Assembly (NCBI GenBank): GCA_034003745.1
Contig: JAVEYA010000050.1
Coordinates: 1-16,091 of the forward strand
DNA from: JAVEYA01 sp034003745
GTDB taxonomy: Bacteria > Bacillota > Peptococcia > DRI-13 > PHAD01
Direction: 5' to 3'
Length of the DNA stretch: 16,091 nt
Made by a program: the position numbers and the translations under genes. The notes beneath the pieces were generated by a model. The model did no database searches. It was not told the origin of the DNA and was given only the letters and a program-made list of their open reading frames with translations. Below are positions 14,692-16,091 of this stretch, in pieces; the first letter of the stretch is position 1; the number at the start of each line of letters is the position of its first letter.

Positions 14692-15519
14692 TCATTGTTC
14701 TCCTTTCAGTTCGTATAGATTTACCGTTTTCAGAGCGTCCTCAGTCAAGAGAATTGTTATCGGTGCATTGAACGTAATGGTGCTTGTCCGTAGTGTGCAG
14801 ATAATACATTTTAACAACTCGGCATTTGGCTTTGTGGCCATGTCGTCAAGTCGTGTAAGCCCTGCACCGATGAGAGGAAGTGTTATCGGTTTTCCGGCAT
14901 ATACGCGCCCAATCTCTTTCCACATAGTTCGCAGAGTATGCTCGTACTCGGCGCGGTTGGTATGGGCTTCGTGTTGATCGTTAAAATGGGTTAGAGCCAA
15001 CATCATAATATCACGAAAGGTCTTGATTGTTCCAAGCTCATATCGAGTTCTCGTGCCGTCTTGGCTTTGATATCGCTGTAATGGGCTTTTGTCATCCGCA
15101 GCGATTGCCAGGTTCAATTCCTTCTTGTCATCTTCGCTCAGAGATTCTATGTATTTACCGTTTAGCGAACTCTTAGCAATGATAACATCGTCGACTTGAG
15201 TATCAAAATACTCGTTGAATGGAATAAGTTTCCAGCCGTCTGCCTTAAAGATGTCACCTTTTGCAACCGTGACGTTGATGCCTCGAATTGTCAGCATTAT
15301 TTTGTTCTTAGCGCGGCGATATTTCACATACAGGACAATGACTGCAAGTATAACGTAAGCGGCAACCACAATCCCGATTCTCGTCGGGACATTTCCAATA
15401 CAATCAAAAGTAATAGACATAACGCTCATCACGGTTTCAATCCCGCCAAGAACGATAAACGCAAGCACGAAACTATCTTTCCACAACGTGGGACTTGCGA
15501 ATGGTGAATATTTCTTCAT
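14692..15519 (-). CDS. thsA: Thoeris effector ThsA, transmembrane plus macro-domain type
   Basis: A protein of 275 residues; GAGGGGG precedes the ATG. Two membrane helices lie at about 16-38 and 46-66, followed by a basic stretch KYRRAKNK. Residues about 78-270 match the macro-like domain (DUF6430) of Thoeris ThsA: TVAKGDIF, IPFNEYFDTQVDD, SSLNGKYI, and LPLIGAGLTRL, a loop expected at the ADP-ribose site. This marks a type II Thoeris, unlike the SIR2-SLOG ThsA of type I. By family knowledge the macro domain binds the ThsB-made signal and the membrane part then damages the cell membrane, causing abortive infection. It is the first gene of a three-gene operon with thsB1 and thsB2. No clear promoter was found; it should lie in or near 15540-15680. 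Confidence 0.87.
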   Translation of the reverse strand: MKKYSPFASPTLWKDSFVLAFIVLGGIETVMSVMSITFDCIGNVPTRIGIVVAAYVILAVIVLYVKYRRAKNKIMLTIRGINVTVAKGDIFKADGWKLIPFNEYFDTQVDDVIIAKSSLNGKYIESLSEDDKKELNLAIAADDKSPLQRYQSQDGTRTRYELGTIKTFRDIMMLALTHFNDQHEAHTNRAEYEHTLRTMWKEIGRVYAGKPITLPLIGAGLTRLDDMATKPNAELLKCIICTLRTSTITFNAPITILLTEDALKTVNLYELKGEQ

Positions 15520-15543
15520 TTATTCGTTACCCCCTCTCAACAG

Positions 15544-15645
15544 TTATTTCTCAACTTGTGTCTTTGCCGCCGTCCACTCAGCTTTGGTTTCTGATTTGAG
15601 TGCGTGCATTTCTCCCAACGCCGCGAAAAAGGCACGGATTAATAG
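15544..15645 (-). other. possible C-terminal remnant of a helical protein
   Basis: Upstream of thsA a minus-strand frame without a stop (about 15645 to TAA at 15546-15544) reads FFAALGEMHALKSETKAEWT, then AAKTQVEK. It has the amphipathic, Lys/Glu/Ala-rich look of a real protein tail. An ATG at 15609 would give only 21 residues, with a GGGAG too close to it. Its upstream part coincides with the edge of repeat copy B. It may be the scar of a gene truncated when the repeat or its neighbour arrived, or chance. Confidence 0.25.
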
Positions 15646-15722
15646 CTACTAACCTTACCCCAAACCGCACGGAAAACCAAGAGCCAAGAGAGAGTTATTG
15701 TTCCTCAAAAGATAGTGCTTCT
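15628..15722 (+). repeat. repeat element, copy B (after the Argonaute gene)
   Basis: The second copy of the element at 13505-13612, in direct orientation. Shared blocks are AAAGG..CGG.TTAATAG, TACCCCAAACCG, ACGGAAA..CAAGAG, AGAGAG and TTGT.CC.CAA..GATA. The large hairpin of copy A is degenerate here. It begins 6 bp after the Argonaute stop codon on the minus strand. Confidence 0.7.
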
Positions 15723-15728
15723 CCTTCG

Positions 15729-16091
15729 CTACATAAAGTATCTAAAATCATATGCCTTATCATAAATTGCTTCATCTTGTTTCGACATACGGGATAGAGT
15801 TTTAGCAAAATCAAGAGTTACGGGAAGCTGCTTATATAAGGTATCCCCACTATTCCAATTCATTTTTGTGAGCATGAATAGTTCTTTTACTAAAATGTCC
15901 CCGGAAGCTTTTCCATAATACCTCTTGACTAAAAGCGGCATAGGTATCCCTCTGCTACCCTTATAATAATTCAGATTGCCAAGCAATTCACTATGCTGGA
16001 TACTACCGTGTGTCCAAGCCAAGAAACTATCTTCGCTTAATGGAATTACGATTCCTCTATGTATAGCAAAACTCGCAGCCTTGTAATCGGT
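15729..16091 (-). CDS. prokaryotic Argonaute, C-terminal part of the PIWI domain (partial)
   Basis: The frame is open from the right edge to a TAG at 15731-15729 (120 residues visible). The sequence reads like the end of a PIWI domain: FAIHRGIVIPLSEDSFLAWT, HGSI, SRGIPMPLLVKRYYGK, then ELFMLTKMNWNS followed by LPVTLDFAKTLSRMSKQ. The LTKMNWNS...LPVTL pattern is characteristic of prokaryotic Argonautes, nucleic-acid-guided defence proteins. Most of the protein, including three of the four catalytic positions and the MID domain, lies outside the window, so long versus short type and nuclease activity cannot be judged. A shorter frame from TTG at 16022 is only the internal end of this one. It shares strand, low GC and the downstream repeat arrangement with the Thoeris operon, forming a defence island. 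Confidence 0.78.
   Translation of the reverse strand, partial: TDYKAASFAIHRGIVIPLSEDSFLAWTHGSIQHSELLGNLNYYKGSRGIPMPLLVKRYYGKASGDILVKELFMLTKMNWNSGDTLYKQLPVTLDFAKTLSRMSKQDEAIYDKAYDFRYFM

Noticed and set aside
13505..15722. Repeat copies as integron attC sites.
   Set aside because: The RYYYAAC and GTTRRRY core sites are not found at suitable places and no integrase is visible in the window.
13505..15722. Repeats as a CRISPR array or insertion-sequence ends.
   Set aside because: There are only two imperfect copies 2 kb apart in direct orientation, with no spacer ladder and no transposase gene between them.

Overview
The window looks like a chromosomal segment of a strictly anaerobic Firmicute of the class Clostridia. 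The evidence is a HyfB-type subunit of a group 4 hydrogenase complex, a DUF1540 protein, a class I hybrid cluster protein (Hcp) with its own Crp/Fnr regulator, a copper-amine-oxidase-type stalk protein fused to a glucosaminidase, and AGGAGG-type ribosome sites. The genus cannot be named from the sequence alone.

Layout. (1) 1-1837, minus: 5' part of a HyfB/HycC-like proton-translocating subunit, running off the left edge. (2) 2046-2294, plus: small cysteine-rich DUF1540 protein, followed by hairpins. (3) 2445-7451, plus: two tandem regulator modules. The first is TetR 1 plus a PEP-synthase/rifampicin-phosphotransferase-like protein that seems to have lost its central part by an in-frame deletion. 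The second is TetR 2 plus an ABC exporter (ATPase and 'polyketide antibiotic exporter' type permease, also apparently shortened). Each TetR gene has a promoter whose -35 lies inside one palindromic operator, with a second operator just after the -10. This suggests tight autorepression of two drug- or metabolite-responsive efflux/modification modules. (4) 7548-8705, minus: TraB/PrgY-family membrane protein, convergent with the exporter across a bidirectional terminator. (5) 8898-11003, plus: secreted cell-wall hydrolase. (6) 11101-13484: divergent hcp (minus) and an HcpR-like Crp/Fnr regulator (plus), the nitrosative-stress module, sharing a compact regulatory region with two palindromes. (7) 13505-16091, minus: an AT-richer antiviral defence island. 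It holds a three-gene Thoeris operon of the transmembrane-macro-domain type (thsA, thsB1, thsB2) and, upstream, the C-terminal part of a prokaryotic Argonaute that runs off the right edge.

The most unusual non-coding signal is a roughly 100-bp repeat found twice in the same orientation, just after the 3' end of the Argonaute gene and just after the 3' end of the Thoeris operon. Each defence unit is therefore followed by a copy of the same element, a cassette-like arrangement. The Thoeris core is a known type of system. The repeat, the cysteine-rich insertion in the second TIR protein and the shortened genes of the TetR region deserve the closest look.
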